From a virus, in IMG/VR virus record IMGVR_UViG_3300010375_000044, positions 1 through 29,230 of that record: 29,230 nucleotides of DNA; one strand, given 5' to 3'. The position numbers and the translations under genes are program-made. Positions 29,082-29,230 of the stretch are shown piece by piece (the first letter of the stretch is position 1; each line of letters starts with the position of its first letter). Under the pieces are notes generated by a model. It was not told the DNA's origin. It was given only the letters and a program-made list of their open reading frames with translations, and did not search any database.

Positions 29082-29230
29082 TTACTCTCCCCTCCCTGCG
29101 TCTGGCGCGTGTTCCATGCTGCGATGGCTTGTTCGTCGGTGTAGTAGCGGTGGTCAGGCATTCCGTCGGGATCGTAGTACTCTCCCATTGCGCACCAACA
29201 ATCGCTGCCCATGCAAGCCACATAGAACCG
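29078..29230 (-). CDS. Lar-like restriction alleviation family protein, partial
   Basis: The frame is open from the window edge to TGA 29078 and gives the last 50 residues: FYVACMGSDCWCAMGEYYDP ... DEQAIAAWNTR followed by a short polar tail. The pattern V-x-C-x(4)-C, then a gap, then (E/D)xAIxxWNxR is the C-terminal half of Lar-like proteins, which in phages and prophages counter host restriction (Lar of Rac modulates type I enzymes). Two of the expected zinc Cys are visible; the first CPFCG pair would lie outside the window. Function by family is likely; the restriction role here is inferred. Confidence 0.72.
   Translation of the reverse strand, partial: RFYVACMGSDCWCAMGEYYDPDGMPDHRYYTDEQAIAAWNTRQTQGGESK

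Overview
This window is the late (structural) region of a tailed double-stranded DNA phage or prophage with a P22-like short-tailed gene plan. Read leftwards on the minus strand from about 27.85 kb to 0.75 kb, the recognisable order is: small terminase, large terminase, portal, scaffold, P22-type coat protein, gp4-like head completion protein, gp10-like DNA stabilisation protein, a needle-position protein, a GNAT-like protein, three ejection-type proteins, tail spike or adhesin genes, and a lysis cassette. Genes are packed tightly, with many ATGA, GTGA or TAATG junctions. No integrase, replication gene, tRNA or CRISPR array was seen.

Layout. (1) 1-729, plus strand: the end of a partial gene, a small secreted Cys-rich protein and a small hypothetical protein. 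These converge on the late operon at a G-rich junction. (2) 750-2839, minus: a lysis module with a lipoprotein (outer-spanin-like), a two-segment holin candidate, a Tlde1/DUF2778-like L,D-transpeptidase-fold enzyme as candidate endolysin, and a coiled-coil protein with one membrane segment. (3) 2915-12776, minus: four consecutive genes whose products start with Sec-type signal peptides. They include a tail-fibre-like protein, a very large pectate-lyase-type beta-helix spike and a modular adhesin-like protein. A SAM methyltransferase gene on the opposite strand fits exactly between two of them. (4) 12923-27434, minus: ejection, tail, head and packaging genes. (5) 27850-27967: a control region with a strong sigma70-like promoter firing leftwards and a parS-like palindrome. 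(6) 27968-28168, plus: a small membrane protein. (7) 28409-29230, minus: small zinc-binding-type proteins, including a partial Lar-like protein, with strong ribosome binding sites.

One leftward promoter near 27.9 kb could serve the whole late block. A good intrinsic terminator just after the coat gene (20020-20054) would lower expression of the tail and lysis genes relative to the capsid. A tandem operator-like repeat lies at the small-terminase/large-terminase boundary.

Host: a Gram-negative bacterium is suggested by the lipoprotein, the signal peptides and the P22-like plan. The '[A/G]-Q' cleavage sites and the InlB-like and chitobiase-C-like modules of the exoprotein remind me of soil Acidobacteriota, but that is a guess from memory. 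All family assignments come from reading the sequence; no database search was possible.
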